Positions 24,365 to 36,789 of a stretch of DNA of 64,000 nt are shown piece by piece. The stretch lies in NCBI RefSeq assembly GCF_001649575.2, contig NC_051435.1:5856953-5920952 (forward strand), read 5' to 3'. Made by a program: the position numbers and the translations under genes. Positions within the stretch are counted from its first letter, which is position 1. Each line of letters starts with the position of its first letter. The DNA comes from Kryptolebias marmoratus (lineage: Eukaryota; Chordata; Actinopteri; Cyprinodontiformes; Rivulidae). The notes under the pieces are model-generated. The model had not been told where the DNA came from. It did not search any database and worked only from the letters and a program-made list of their open reading frames with translations.

Positions 24365-24690
24365 AATGTGGGTGATTGTTTTTGCCAATGCCTGTGTGTA
24401 GGTGTGTGTTACTAAAATGTCTTATGAACCACTGAACAAGTTTCAATGAAACTTTCTAAAGCAATCATTAGATATACATTTGTGACTGATTAACCTTTAA
24501 AAGTAATTCAGTTTAAGATTGCCACCACAACTGAAATAAGCCAACTAAAAAAAATGGACATAACTCAGTTTTACAGATATTGAGCTAAAACTTGATGTGG
24601 TTATAGCTGACACTCATTCACAGCACTGATTGTTGGCTACTTAGAGCACATTAACCATGAAGATTGTGTTCAAATGTCTAGTCTGTGAGT
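24365..24690 (+). repeat. tandem-unit repeat family, copy 4
   Basis: Landmarks in order: TTTTTGCCAATGCCTGTG, ACTAAAATGTCTTATGAACC, GTTTCAATGAAACTTTCTAA, TGTGACTGATTAACCTTTAA, ATTGCCACCACAACTG, CAGTTTTACAGATATTGAGC, CTGACACTCATTCACAGC. The tail is missing. Confidence 0.7.
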
Positions 24691-25799
24691 TTAGAAAAAA
24701 TAAAAGCATTTGTCCTGTTGTAAAACTCAAACGATGTAGTTGAAGTTGGCCATTACAACACTTGGAGAAAAGGCTTATATTTGAGATGCTGAAGCTTTAA
24801 AGTTGTGCACATATCAGTGGCCGATCTAATGGTCACCACAGTCTAAAATAAGAGCATCTTCATTCCACCCAAGCTCTCTAGCAGCTTATGGGGAATCACA
24901 GGGAGAGTGTAATGGCCTGAGTGTGAGAGTCCAGGGATCTTGCAGCTAGACTTAAGTCAACACTGAGGCTCATCACAAACATCATTACTTTCTCTTGGCT
25001 TGTCCTTTTCCCTCTTCAGTGGCCCAGGTCTGATAGCTGTGTACAAAAGACGGGGAGCAAAGAGACGGATGGCCTAGTTTGATAAAGAATAATCGACTCA
25101 AGGGTTGCTATTTACTGGGTAGGAGCTTGTCTGCCGCTCCACATCCAAAGGATAAAGCTTTTAAGGCATCTTGTAGAGAAGAGTTTATTACCATCTCTGC
25201 TGTTGAGACTCACACCGCCTATTCGAGAGCTTCCACTGATTATTCATACGTACAATGATTGTCATCAGGGTCTATCAGGCCACTGCAGGGGGTGCAGCAG
25301 GCAGATTCCGTTGAAGCAGAGCAAGAAATAAGAGATGAGCATTTTGACAGAAGTCCTCGTGGGAGCACCAAAGTTACATCACAACACTTTGGCTGTGACA
25401 AACCGCACTGATAACTTGCAAATGGAATGAAAGTTTGCATCTCCAGAATGTTTTTAACAAGTCTCCCTGGAGTGCAGCATAATGACTGTGACTCTGGAAT
25501 GCCGATGCAGTGCATGTGTTGGGTCTGCATGCAGCCCTCAGCGTTCCTTTGCCCGTTTATGCAGCAACGACCCTGGGGAGCCACACAGACTGTGAAGACA
25601 CACAAAAAAGCCGCTACAAAACTGTTTGTTTTGGAAGGAATGGCAGAGCTGGCAAGAGGAATATACTAGTTTTCTACAGAACCTACCAGAATATTAAAAA
25701 AAAACAAATCTGATAACCAAGCAAAGCTACAGAAGTCGAACAAATCATGCTTCATTAGGAGGATGGAAGACAGAATATGGACACGTTTTCATGTTATTT

Positions 25800-26105
25800 A
25801 TGGTTTTATTATCACCTGCAGCTGAAGATGAAGTGGCAATCGTGTTTTTGCCAAACTGGGTAACTTTGGGACTCAACTTGATTCAAGATGGCTGCCACAG
25901 CCAACTGACCTTAAAAAAATGTACAAATGGCTTTAACTTGAATTTTGCAGATATTAATCTAAAATTTGGTGTGGTAGCTGAGGCTGATCCCCAACACATA
26001 TTCAACAGATTGTGTAAGATCTCTGTTTAAAGTTTTGCTGTTAACTATTTGGAGACAACTCTATCTGTCTGTTAGCAAAATAACAGTCAGTTTTACAGAC
26101 ATTGG
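25800..26105 (+). repeat. tandem-unit repeat family, copy 5 (unit junction present)
   Basis: It starts with a TATCACCTGCAGCTGAAGAT head, lacks the early middle, then has GATTCAAGATGGCTGCCACA, TTTTGCAGATATTAATCTAA, TTTGGTGTGGTAGCTGAG and CCCAACACATATTCAACAGA. After a GTTTTGCTGTTAACTATTTG stretch a second unit starts again at CTGTCTGTTAGCAAAAT (about 26068), showing the head-to-tail junction. Confidence 0.7.
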
Positions 26106-27164
26106 GGTACCTTTTTTTACTTGGCTGTTTTTTTTTTATTTTATACATTGTTTTAAACATATTAAAAGTTATTTTAGAATGAAGTTTTAGCTCTGATCAC
26201 GTTGGTCTACATTTGTGCTTCAGATCAGAGCAGCAGAATGTTGTACCCTCACACACAAACCTTTCGTCTCCTTTACTATTTCTTTTCTTTGCACTTTTGT
26301 ACTCAGCAGAAGTGCAATTTTATCTTGAAGTTTTCTTGGTTTTCCCGATCTTAGCGTGACTTCCACAACTCCCCTCAATGCCACTTTGCAGCAGAAATTA
26401 CAAGCTGAAAGTGCTGTGATATATTTTTATAGCCTTCCCTTGCTAAGTGAGAACTCAAGTGCTAATTTTGGTGCTTGCTGGAAGCAAGTCAGCAGCAGTG
26501 ATTTAAGGACAGGTGTAATAGGCTCTCTTTTCTTGCTGCTTATTAAAACCCGGATGCTGTTTTGTGAACTGAGGGTTTCTCACATGTCTCAGAGGTGGAT
26601 GACAGTGAGCGCTATTACTCTTCATCTCGTTCAAAATCAGCTAAAAGTGCTAGAGGTGAATATTTTACATCTCTTTGAAATAATTATATTTTATGAACGA
26701 AATGGACTCTCCTTAAATCTGAATGTGAAAAGAATCTTATTCAAATGAGATTTTTAAATCACTCTAACAAATCCAAAGTCATTTTGAGAGTTTGACCATA
26801 TTACTTTTGACTTTATGTAGTCATGTTAATGTCACTGTCACATCCTTAGGGTGACCTTGCTCAAGCATTTATCCCTCTTATTTTATTACTATATATAGAT
26901 GAAATGATTGTAAATGATTGATTTTTTATTTTATTCTGTAATTTATTCATTTAACATAATGAACCTGCACAAAATAATCCAAAATGACAAAGTCAGTTGT
27001 TGAATTGTTTTTTTTTTTTTTTAAGATTTAATAATAAACACAAGTTAAAGACCCACTGATATTAGTCCTTCATGCCAGAGTTGTAAACTTAAATCATCTT
27101 CTGGTGACTTGTTTCAATCAAACCTTAAAAATAAAGTTATGTTCCTGTTAAGTTAAGTTCAAAT

Positions 27165-27490
27165 GCAATATAATGAAATCTTGCAAGATCTGTTAGAGCC
27201 TGACGTATGAGTTTTCAATGACTCTCGGCTATTACCACAATAAATTTTAGCTCAGTATCTGTGAATTGGACAAGCTTGTGGCCGTTTTTCTTTTTTCCAA
27301 AATTGATTAGCTGTGATAGCCACCTTGAATTGGACTGACTTCAGAAGTTGATCGGTTGTAGGCGTACTTCTGATGATTAGTTTCTGACAGTTTCATAAAA
27401 ATCAATTTAAGTAGTTCATGAGATATTTTGTTAACATGATAGACAAACACATGCGCACACAGACAGAAACAAAAGCATTAACACCTTCTG
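27165..27490 (-). repeat. tandem-unit repeat family, copy 6
   Basis: Read on the minus strand: AACAAAATATCTCATGAACT, TTTTTATGAAACTGTCAG, CCTACAACCGATCAACTTCT, AATTCAAGGTGGCTATCACA, CACAGATACTGAGCTAAAAT, GCCGAGAGTCATTG and AACAGATCTTGCAAGATTTC. Confidence 0.7.
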
Positions 27491-28189
27491 TGAAGTGCAT
27501 GTGTATTCACTATTTGTGGATACTAGCAGCAATTTTTGTTTTTCCAAATATTGACCATGGTTGGGGTACATTTTCATACAGTTTTTAGTTCCATTCAGGT
27601 TTCTGTCTTGTTTCACAATAGCATCTTTTACACCTTTAAAATGGTAGGCATCTTAGCTTGATCAAATGATACAAAACTTTTCAAAAATCCATTTGAATTC
27701 ATGGTTGAAAAGGGACAAACTAAGAAAAAGAAAAGCCAAACAGGGTCAATACTTCTGCAAGACACTTCTTACTCAAAGAAAGAGGATTCTTGCTAGAGAA
27801 CAAGAATACATTTGAAGAAAAAGGTTTATTATTTTGGTCTCTAATGGAAACATAAGAGCAGACAGAAATGCTTTAAAAATAAAAGAAAACCATCTTGGTG
27901 TCTTGCATTCATCTTTTTGTTTTCTTTGTTTTCAAATGTGTACTGTGAGTGAATCATTCATTTTCCCAGAAGAACATACAGTAAAAACACAGCTTAATCA
28001 ATTTAAACCCACATGGTGTCATTACGATATGTTCCTTCAGTTCTTCAATCAATATGTACTTTCAATGAAGAAAAAAATTAGAGGCCTAGATTTCCTTGAA
28101 AGAATGCCTATCGTCTTTTGTGCCAGAGTCTGAAACTAAGGTCCTTTCATAAAAAAGGACAAGGTTCTAGCTGATTTGATCAAACCCTG

Positions 28190-28650
28190 TTAATGATGTT
28201 GTTCGCAATCTCATGCACAATTGAGAAGTTTGTTAGATGTGTTAGCACTCAGAGTATACTGTGGGGATAACTCAGCTTCTACCATGCCAATTTTTAGCTC
28301 AATATTTGAAAAATTGACAGAGTTAGAGCCATTTCGGTGTTGGCTAATGTCTGCTACATTTGGTGGCCATCTTGAATCGGGCTGATTTAAAAAATTAATG
28401 AACTGTAGATGTACAGCTAGTGATGACTGTCAGAGAGTTTCACTAAAATCTGTCCAGCAGTTCATGAGATATTGAGTTTTACAGCCATTTGATATTTTGC
28501 TAATTTTGCTTAGCTGTGACGACCATCTTGAAGGGGACTGACTCCAAACGTTATTCAGCTGTTTAAGTACATCCAATGACTACTTTTAACAGTTTCAATA
28601 AAATTTACTGGCTCATATGATATTTTGCCAACAACAAACAAATACACACG
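28190..28650 (-). repeat. tandem-unit repeat family, copy 7 (two units head to tail)
   Basis: On the minus strand the ATCTCATGAAC / GAAACT / ATTCAAGATGGCCACC set occurs once in 28190-28470 and the early set again in 28480-28640 (CCTTCAAGATGGTCGTCACA, TTTTATTGAAACTGTTAAAA). Two partial units are thus joined in the same orientation. A (CA)n run adjoins the head side. Confidence 0.7.
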
Positions 28651-28664
28651 TCCACATGCATGCA

Positions 28665-28684
28665 TACACACACACACACACACA
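28665..28684. repeat. (CA)n microsatellite
   Basis: A short ACACAC run lies directly beside repeat copy 7. In the family the head is followed by a GT-rich stretch, so it may have grown from the element itself. Confidence 0.85.
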
Positions 28685-29292
28685 AGCAAAAACATTTTCA
28701 CCTTTTCACCCTTGATGAAACTTTTATTTATAATATTCTGTCTGATAGTTTTTGACAGTTTGTCAGCTGCTGTGGCTCACGTGCAGCTACAGCAGCCATA
28801 TCCTCATAAAGAACATAATGATAGAGTATAGTGTAGCAATTTGTTGATGTTTTCAAACAAATTGTTGAGATTTTTTAATTTATTTTTTCCAAAGTAGAGT
28901 GAAGCAAAATTGCTTTCTTCCGTCGCTGACAATCAAAAACAACAGGAAGCTGAACAACAATGTGACAGACAGAGATGATTATATTGAAACTGGAGGAACA
29001 TATTTCTCCTCTACAGAAAACAAGATTATTTGTTGGAAGTTTTCTCTCTCATCAGATCTACAGGGTTTGCTAGATGAAGAAATGCACAATCCGAGTCGAT
29101 CCTTAAAGGTTTAGTATTAGTTTCACTTTCCTTTGTTGAGCTGGATTTTGTTCAACAAACAGATCCTGACTGAATTTACCTGAAGCAGTCATACTGCAGT
29201 TGCTCTGAATTCAGAAATGAACCTGCCATTTGTGGTGAAAGCTGTACAAACATGAATAAAAAATGAAATTAACAGAAATAAAACAGCTCTGT

Positions 29293-29335
29293 TAGTATCA
29301 CCCGCCGCTGAAGGCGAGAGGTGATAATGTTTTAG
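29293..29335 (+). repeat. head fragment of the tandem-unit repeat family
   Basis: GTATCACCCGCCGCTGAAGG followed by CGAGAGGTGATAATGTTTT is the best preserved head in the window. It folds on itself: TATCACC pairs with GGTGATA, and CGCC with GGCG. The body that should follow is absent. Confidence 0.7.
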
Positions 29336-29779
29336 CCTAAAATCAGAAGGAGATTCCAAGTTGCAGCCTTGGTACAGGAGCAACCTGCAGCATCCCGTGG
29401 ATTTTAACATCTGTATCAGGATTAGTTGTAGCACATACAGTTTTACTTATAAACTGTGAACAGACTTGTGATGGATGGAATGTGACGTCAGCAAATGTCA
29501 CAAAATAGTGCACATATGTTAAAACTGTTTTCCACAATTTGTGAAAAATGCACAAAGTATTTTTTATTCATGCATCACTGGGTTCCACTTGACAAACAGG
29601 TCCGAATTGTTTCAATTAAAACAGCCTTGTGGTTGCAATTACCATGCCTGATTAGACATGTTTTATCAAATTAGTCATGGGGATTACAGGAGGAAAAACT
29701 AAAACTATTTCTGTTAATGATGTTTCAAATTTACCAGAAGAATAAACAGATTTTAAACTGACCATGCAATGCATTACAG

Positions 29780-29782
<3 letters not shown>

Positions 29783-29824
<42 letters not shown>
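29783..29824. repeat. (TA)n microsatellite
   Basis: About 42 bases of uninterrupted AT/TA are followed by a T run. Confidence 0.95.
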
Positions 29825-29832
<8 letters not shown>

Positions 29833-30709
29833 CTTCTGTTCCCAGGGTCACCCAAAGTCAGACTGATTTGCAGAGTATGGATACCTGCTGCATATGGAAA
29901 CACAGATTGGCACTGATTGGTCCTATAGAGCCCCTCTTAGACTAGGGTATGTATTGTGCAGGATTCATATTGTTAGTGACCGTCAAGCATGACAAAAAAA
30001 AAGAAAAATCCAGGAATCTTTTATAGTGTCTTTGCTGAGTAAAGTCTTTTAAAACAGCATCCGTTTTTCATGAAAAAATTAGCGTTTTCTTTGACCTTTA
30101 AACTTTTAGATGCATAAATGATTCATGCGCAGAAAAACCATGTGTATGCTTTTTCTTGCATACAATTTAGGATTTATAAAAGACAAATGTGCACCAGAGC
30201 TTGCCTCACATGTTTGACCTGAGAGAAGATTCTAAAAACTAAGAGAGAAAATGAAAGCACTATGACACTATTCTTTCTTTATTTCAGTTTTATTCATATG
30301 TTCAAGTCTCCTGCCGAGTTTACCATCTCCACTTTACCATGCTGGGCCTAAAATGCTTTTCTGACATACACATATTGTCACTTTACATTCCACATCTTCA
30401 AATAATACTTTCATATATAGACTATTACATATTCCAAATAATTTCCAATAACTTTCTTTTCTTTTTTTAATTTTTTATCATTTTTTCATTTTTTTATCGT
30501 AATTGAATTATATTTTTAAATCGGCTTTTTTTTGCCTGTTTTTTAGGTTGTGCTATACATTGTTAAGGGCTTTGTGTTTCACTTCTGTTTGAAAAGTGTT
30601 GCGTAAATAAAGCTGACTTAAATTAAAGGTTGTTAACCCCAAAGAATAAACCTTTATGGTTTGGTGATCTTATTCTCTTAGATTCTGCTCTATTTGTACA
30701 TAAGCTGGA

Positions 30710-31400
30710 GTCAGCTTTATTCACTGAACAGATTTTATTGAAACTTAAAAAATAATAATAATTAAATACACTTCTACAATTAATAAACCTTTTTGTCCAA
30801 CCTAATTCAAGACGGCTGTCACTGCCAACCGACAATAGTAAACACAATTATGGCTATAATTCAGTCAATTTCATAGATATTCAGCTAAATGTTGGTGCAG
30901 TGGTAGCTGAAAGTTATTCCCAACACGTAATTCAAGAGATACCTATTATGCAAGATATTTGCTTAAAACTTTGGTTTCAACTGTTGGAGGTAATCCTGTC
31001 TGTTTGTAAGCAAAATTTCTCATGAACCACTAAGCAGAATTTAATTAGACTTTCAGAAAGTATTGACTTGATGTACCTCTACAACTCATTAACTTTGGGA
31101 AATAACCCAATTTAAAATGTCTGCTACTACTAATTGGCTTTAGTTAGTACAAAAATGGCTATAACTCAGTCCTTCACAGAAATTGAGTTAAAATTTGGTT
31201 GAGTAGTATCTGAGAGTCATTCACAACACAATCTGAGCACTAACACATTTCCCCCTTGCATGGAATCGCACATTACATTATTTTAAAGGTTTGATCAAAA
31301 CACTCGCTTCATCATTTGTCAAAATAAGACGTTCTTAATCTAAAACTTTGGCATGAAACGTAATGGGTCACATGTATTCCTTTAAGGAACGTTAAGCTCT
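30710..31400 (+). repeat. tandem-unit repeat family, copy 8 (two units head to tail, with tail)
   Basis: Unit 1 (about 30714-30995) has GATTTTATTGAAACTT, AATTCAAGACGGCTGTCACT, TTTCATAGATATTCAGCTAA and a CAACTGTTGGAGGTAATCCT end. Unit 2 follows at once: CTGTCTGTTTGTAAGCAAAA, TTTCTCATGAACCACTAAGC, AAAATGGCTATAACTCAGTC, then the family's late part (GGTTTGATCAAAACACTCG) and tail (TGTATTCCTTTAAGGAACG). It shows the unit length (about 290 bases) and the order of parts best. Confidence 0.8.
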
Positions 31401-32639
31401 TGATTATTGTTAACTAATTTCTTTTCCTTGGTAGGAATGTTGTGATTCTCACAGGACAGTCAGTACTATGCTGATATATCCCAGCTGGGGAGTGACATGC
31501 TGCCTTCCCATCATTTCCTGCTCTACTGGCTCTCAGACATGGGACGACAACTTTATCATGACTAACTCACACAGATGTCCTTGGCATTTTAAGGTGTGTT
31601 ATGCAGCTAGTGTTTCTAATTACTACTCTGCCATTTTGTTATCCCGGAGGACAACATCGTCTGAACACAAGCTGATGATCCACTCTGCCCTACACTGTGC
31701 ACTCACCCATATCAACAAATCAAAAGTACAGATGACATTTGCCACTTCATACTAACAGGCTTGTAAAATTAGTGTTTTGGAAACAGTATTGCCAATTTGT
31801 TTCTTGGTATTTTTTCTAGAATCAGAATGGTATAAGCAACTACAGCAACAGAGTGACATTATCTCTCAGTACTTAGAAAGCTTAAACAGCTCAGTAACTG
31901 ATTAAATAGGTTTTAATTACTAGGTTGTTAATATAAAAACTACTAAGACATACATGTTTTTAATTAATAACTAGTGCTGACAAAAATGTTTTAGAGTTAG
32001 CTTCAAGTTTTAGTTCAATTTGTGCATACAGCCAAACTCCTTAGTACCAGCAAAAGCTACTTTTGAAGTTTTTATTGTGCTTAGAAGAGCAAACAGCATT
32101 TTATTTGACTGAAAATGTGACAAAAGATTAAAATTTCAACACAAATTGGCACAAAATCAAATTGTTTTCTTTGTCACATTTTTACAACACTGAATCTGGA
32201 TTCACCAGATTTCTTGATTGTACTTCAATTTCCTTTTGTTGCAACAGTGCCGCTGAAATAGCTATTGGTTACATTTGCTTAGATTTTATTATTGCTGAAA
32301 AATGAGACTTTGTGGAAAAAATGAATAGCTTCTGTGTATCATAGGGGAAAGTGATCACCACATTATTTTGTGAATAATGTTGTATCGTTGTCACAATTTG
32401 AGTCATTGATTTGGTTTCTGGTTTTGTATTAAACCACTTTCAATTTATTTATTTTATTTTAACTTCTGTGGGTTTTACTGAGAGAGTGGTTTGGGGATTT
32501 TGGTATTGGTATTAGTAAGAGGGAATGGGCAAAGAACCCTTGGGCAGAGCAGGGTCCTCATAGGTGGGCCCATTTCTCCCCAAAAGACGCTAAGCTTTTA
32601 TTCAAACCTTTGTGTCCCTTGGATGAAGTACACAAGGTC

Positions 32640-33115
32640 TGAAACACTTAGCGTTCTAAGCTTTTTGGGATCAATGTAGGGTTCCCCAGAATTCTCCACC
32701 AAACCTGAACATGACTGTTCACTAGACAAGCACCATATATTCTAGTTATATTGTATCCAGCCCTTTCGTGGAGGAGAGCTTGGGACATACCATCTGCACC
32801 ACAAGTTTTAAATGGGTCAAACATATTATTGCCCACTTTACTTTGCCTTTGCTAGTAATGTTTGCAGCTCTGCTCCAGTTGTCCTCCATTGAGTTCGGGA
32901 GATTATCAACTGTGACAGGTTGTGCAGACTCTTCTGCCCCAGGAAAATGAACCTGAAGCAGATAATGAAGCACACTTGTTTGTGTTACTGGCGATCCATC
33001 TGGTGAAACATTAAAGGATAGGTGGTTGACTGGGTCCTTTCCAAGAAGCTTGTAAAGCTTAGAAGAAGCACTTGGCCCTTTAACATCTTCACAAAACTTT
33101 ATCTAAGAAAGATTT
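32640..33115 (-). pseudogene. I/Nimb-like LINE reverse transcriptase remnant
   Basis: On the minus strand an open stretch reads FCEDVKGPSASSKLYKLLGK, later LLQVHFPGAEES, then W..A..I...KVKWAI. After a one-base shift near 32834 it continues FDPFKTCGADGMSQALL and ends near NPTLIPKS. This is the order of the linker and first reverse transcriptase blocks of I/Nimb/Jockey-type LINEs, where the family reads PYKSPGPDGIFPALLQ and RVVFIPKPGK. The P of SPGPDG is replaced and a stop follows, so it is dead, but the long open frame suggests a fairly recent insertion. The catalytic region is missing. Below 32640 I no longer recognise family blocks. Confidence 0.65.
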
Positions 33116-33621
33116 TGTGATTCATTCTCAGTTTTTTTAACTTATTTGCAGTTATAGGGTGGTACAGTCATCAACCGTCTGTGTCAGTAGATTTGACATA
33201 AAGTCTGTCTGCGGTGATCAGGACTGCAGGCAAGTCCAATCGAGTCTCATTGGGACACAAACTATTCCACCTTGTGGACAAATTCTGCTGGTTTTAGTTC
33301 AGTGATACGACCATTGCAAACATTACACCTCACATGATCTTATTTAATGCAGGAATAGTTGCAGCAAAACCTGCTGTGTCCAGCAGTGGAAATTTTCTGT
33401 TTAAAAATCCATTTATGAGACTAAAAATTAGAAGATGAATTATCAGTCAGCAGCTTGGAGCAGACAGACCGGACATGAACAGAACACAGAATATTAATGA
33501 AAGGGGGAGATAAACAACGGGACATTTTTTTCAACATGGTAGGCCCATTTTCTATGTCTGTAACTATTTAGATTGACCACAGGTGGATTTTATTGAACTA
33601 ATTCTGTGGTTCCCTGTGTGT

Positions 33622-33695
33622 GACTGCAGTAGCTCAGTGGTTGGTTGTGCAGTTTTGTAAGATTGAAGGTGCAGGTTCAAAACTAGGTTAGGGGT
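33622..33695 (+). repeat. tRNA-derived SINE fragment
   Basis: GTAGCTCAGTGGTTGG matches an A box and GGTTCAAAACT, about 40 bases on, a B box of RNA polymerase III internal promoters. The cloverleaf is too decayed to be a working tRNA gene: no anticodon arm pairs well and there is no 3' acceptor strand. Confidence 0.5.
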
Positions 33696-33919
33696 GTATG
33701 CTTGCCATCACTTCTTTAGTTTTATATTTTTTTAGAATTACTTCACAGAAGTTTTTCCACCATTTAACTTTGTTTGTTTTAAGTATGATTGCAGGAACAT
33801 TACTTCAAATGAAATGAGAAATCCAATAAATTTTAAGCAACATATATCTTTTTTTCACAGAAAATGTAACACATAAATGTGTGTGGCTGATTCAGTAAAT
33901 GAACTAAAATGTGGTAGGC

Positions 33920-34255
33920 AGCCTACCTCCCAGGTATGCACCCATATTAACAAGTCACTTCATAATACAGCCCAGTTTTTGTTGGTACCAGGTATGTACC
34001 ATGCAGATACCCAATAGGTATGTACACGAAATGTTTCCGGTAAGTAGCCAGTAGGTAGCAAGTATGTAGCCTGTAAGGACCCAGTACATACCAGGCAAGT
34101 ACCAGATATAAATATTGTAAATACAGGATAACAAGTCACTTCATAATACATCCCCATACCTGGTCTGTACCAGGAATGTACTCAGTATGTGTCAGATACC
34201 TATACCTGGGGTGTACCAGATATGTACCTGGAAAGTAAAGTTCAAGTCCCGAGCA
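33920..34255. repeat. degenerate GTACC/GTATG minisatellite with a 21-base direct repeat
   Basis: Variants of CCAGGTATGTACC and its partly self-complementary partner GGTACCAGG recur at least twelve times. A 21-base segment starting AACAAGTCACTTCATAATAC is exactly repeated at 33949 and 34130, 181 bases apart, so a larger unit was also duplicated. No open frame is kept. Confidence 0.75.
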
Positions 34256-35577
34256 AGTATGAGGCTGCATTATGCATTGCCACCAAATACTAAATAAATC
34301 AGCTGAATCAACTGGACAATAAATTAGTCTTTAAACAAATAAACAGTGGTTTTACAGTGATTATTCTACTTCCAAACACCCAGCAAGAAGATACTGCATC
34401 ATCAGACTTAAAGCTCCTGTTTTTTTTATGAGGGAATTTGTGTGTGGTACACAAAGTGCATGCAGGCAAGAGCAGAGAGGAAAAATGAAACACCATTTTT
34501 GACGTGATTGCTACGATTTTGTTGCCCTCACATTTGTGCTCTGTTATTCGTTGGTGTTTACACATACTAGGTTTAAAGGCTGTGGCTCTAAAACATCCTG
34601 AACACAACAAAAATGGAAGAAACAAGGAGATTACAGGGGTCAGTGGCTTTATGGATAAATACAGCACACATCTACAGATACATACACATTACTGGGTCAT
34701 AAGAGAACAGGCAGGCCTGAGCAGAAACAGACATTTACCAATGCATTTGAAGAAGCTTTATGTTTTTATAGAAGCAAAAATAGGAAATATACATACATAC
34801 AGGACATAACACATGTATGCAGATCAACATGAGTTATCTTTATATTGTTTTAGTTTTTTTTGAATACAATAAAAAATCGGCTCCTGAAATCTCAAATTTC
34901 AGAGTCCTTCCCACTGAAACAAGAGAAAACTTGGTAGCCACAGTCGGTTTTACAAAGATCACGATACAAAAAGATTTACTTGAAATAAACAAAGAAAACA
35001 TCAAGCATAGTCTAATAATGGTTTCTTAATAAAAAGAATTACACTTGTTACCTTTTCTGTTTTGTTTAGGGTTAGACATGCATGCATTTTATTTCTCCCC
35101 TGTTGAAAATCTAACATAGCAGTGCTAAAAATATTACAAATTATTTTGCCGAAATACAATAGACAACCTGATTTTCTTTTTATTTTCACATCTCAAATAA
35201 AAAACAACCAAAAATAAAGCTTTTAATGTCTGTTTGTCATCCTGTTGATTAGCAGACATGAATAATAGTAATTGTTGTACACTGTGAGCTGGTTAAGTGT
35301 GTTAAAAATTTGAATATGTTGCAGAATTAGCACCTCAAAAAGTACCCAGCACATTCTGATGTATTTGCTAGCAGAAGATAGTGGACTAAGTCATGCAAAA
35401 AGTGTGTATTACAGTGACATATTTAACACCATACAAAAATCCTCAGTTATTCAATATGCACCCATTGATATGTACTGACACTTAACACAGTCATTTAAAA
35501 AAGAGGAAATTTTATCATAGAATGCTAAAATCTCCAAAAAAACCAAAACATTTATCACATTTGTGCAACTGAATAAA

Positions 35578-35578
<1 letters not shown>

Positions 35579-35608
<30 letters not shown>
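35579..35608. repeat. (CA)n microsatellite
   Basis: About 15 uninterrupted CA units. Confidence 0.95.
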
Positions 35609-35609
<1 letters not shown>

Positions 35610-36493
35610 TCAAGGAGAGCAGAACAACAAAGTTGTTTGAAAGCAACACAATTCACAAGGTCTGGGTAATGATGCCACGAGCGCCTCAAAAGAAAGGTAG
35701 TGTTCTTTTCCAGAGCTTGGCAGATGGATGCCATGAATAGAAGAGAAAATATCATGCCTAACATGAGGAATCAGAAAAGATAAAAGTAGTGCTTGCAGTT
35801 TCCATGACTATAAAGATGAAATTTTCATCTCTGTGAATAAACCATTCCATTTCTAAAGGGACTAGAATGATTCCAAAGATCAGCCACTGCCAAGAGCTTT
35901 AAAACATATATGGCCCTGCACTTCAATGTGATTCAAAGTTTTTTTATTGTTATTCTACAAAGAAAAGAGGAAATACATTTTTCCTGAAGCTGAAATATAT
36001 ATATTTTTAGAAGGCCAAGTGTTGGAGCTATACTTGGTTGTTTGAATCAAATAAAATAAAATGTAAAACAAATATTGAGATTAGAAGTTCTTCTTCAGAT
36101 AATACAGTCTGATCTTTGACTAATGGCTGTTGTTGTTTCAGAGGTTCTTGGTCTTCAAGCAGAACCCCAATTCAAATAAATATCGTGATTTGAGTTTGAT
36201 TTCCAGATTTTGTGCTGTCAATGTATAATAATGTAATCAGAAAAAGAGAAAAACAAAAAATACAGTTCAAAGTTGTTGTTTTTTTATTTTTATTTTATTT
36301 TATTTTATTTTTTTTTCAGTGTTTTGTTTGTATTTACTGGCCACCACTCTGTCATTACTTTCAGAACTCAATTTGGTACTGAAGCCAAAAAGCTGCAGGC
36401 CACAGTGAATCCAAACATTTGGTTGTTTACACGAGCAGCTGGAAACCAACAAAGCCCAAAAAACTAACCACCATCAAGTCAACAGAAGGGTTT

Positions 36494-36519
36494 TCTCTCT
36501 CTCTCTCTCTCCCTCCCTC
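36494..36519. repeat. (TC)n microsatellite
   Basis: A CT run that passes into CCCTCCCTC. A separate T-rich TTTTA array lies at about 36279-36318. Confidence 0.9.
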
Positions 36520-36771
36520 GGAGAAGCATTAAAACAAAAATGAACTACTGTAGAAAAGGCCACACACCACAGACAAGACTGATTAAAATTTATCTGGTGC
36601 TGTCATGGTTGAATAAACTAACAGAGCAAGAGGAATTAGAGGAGCATAACTGATCGGAAACCCAGAAAAATATTGAGTTATAAACATCTTAATTCCTGTG
36701 TTAGAAAGTTGTTTTCCTGGTCATCTTTTTGGTTATTGTCATTATAAATACACACCTATCAGAGAACTCCT

Positions 36772-36789
36772 TTGTGTGTGTGTGTGTGT
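36772..36789. repeat. (TG)n microsatellite
   Basis: Nine TG units. Confidence 0.9.

Larger units (their letters stand above)
20506..32630. other. intergenic, repeat-rich, no gene seen
   Basis: This holds copies 3-7 and the first unit of copy 8 of the tandem-unit repeat family, a fragment of its head, a (TA)n and a (CA)n microsatellite and one further dispersed repeat. Open frames up to 130 codons occur, but none shows splice-site framing, a recognisable domain or biased codon use. The stretch 24830-25300 is free of simple repeats and of recognised transposons. Confidence 0.6.

Noticed and set aside
26356..26748. 130-codon open frame on the plus strand
   Set aside because: No recognisable domain, no splice sites in sensible places, AT-rich third positions.
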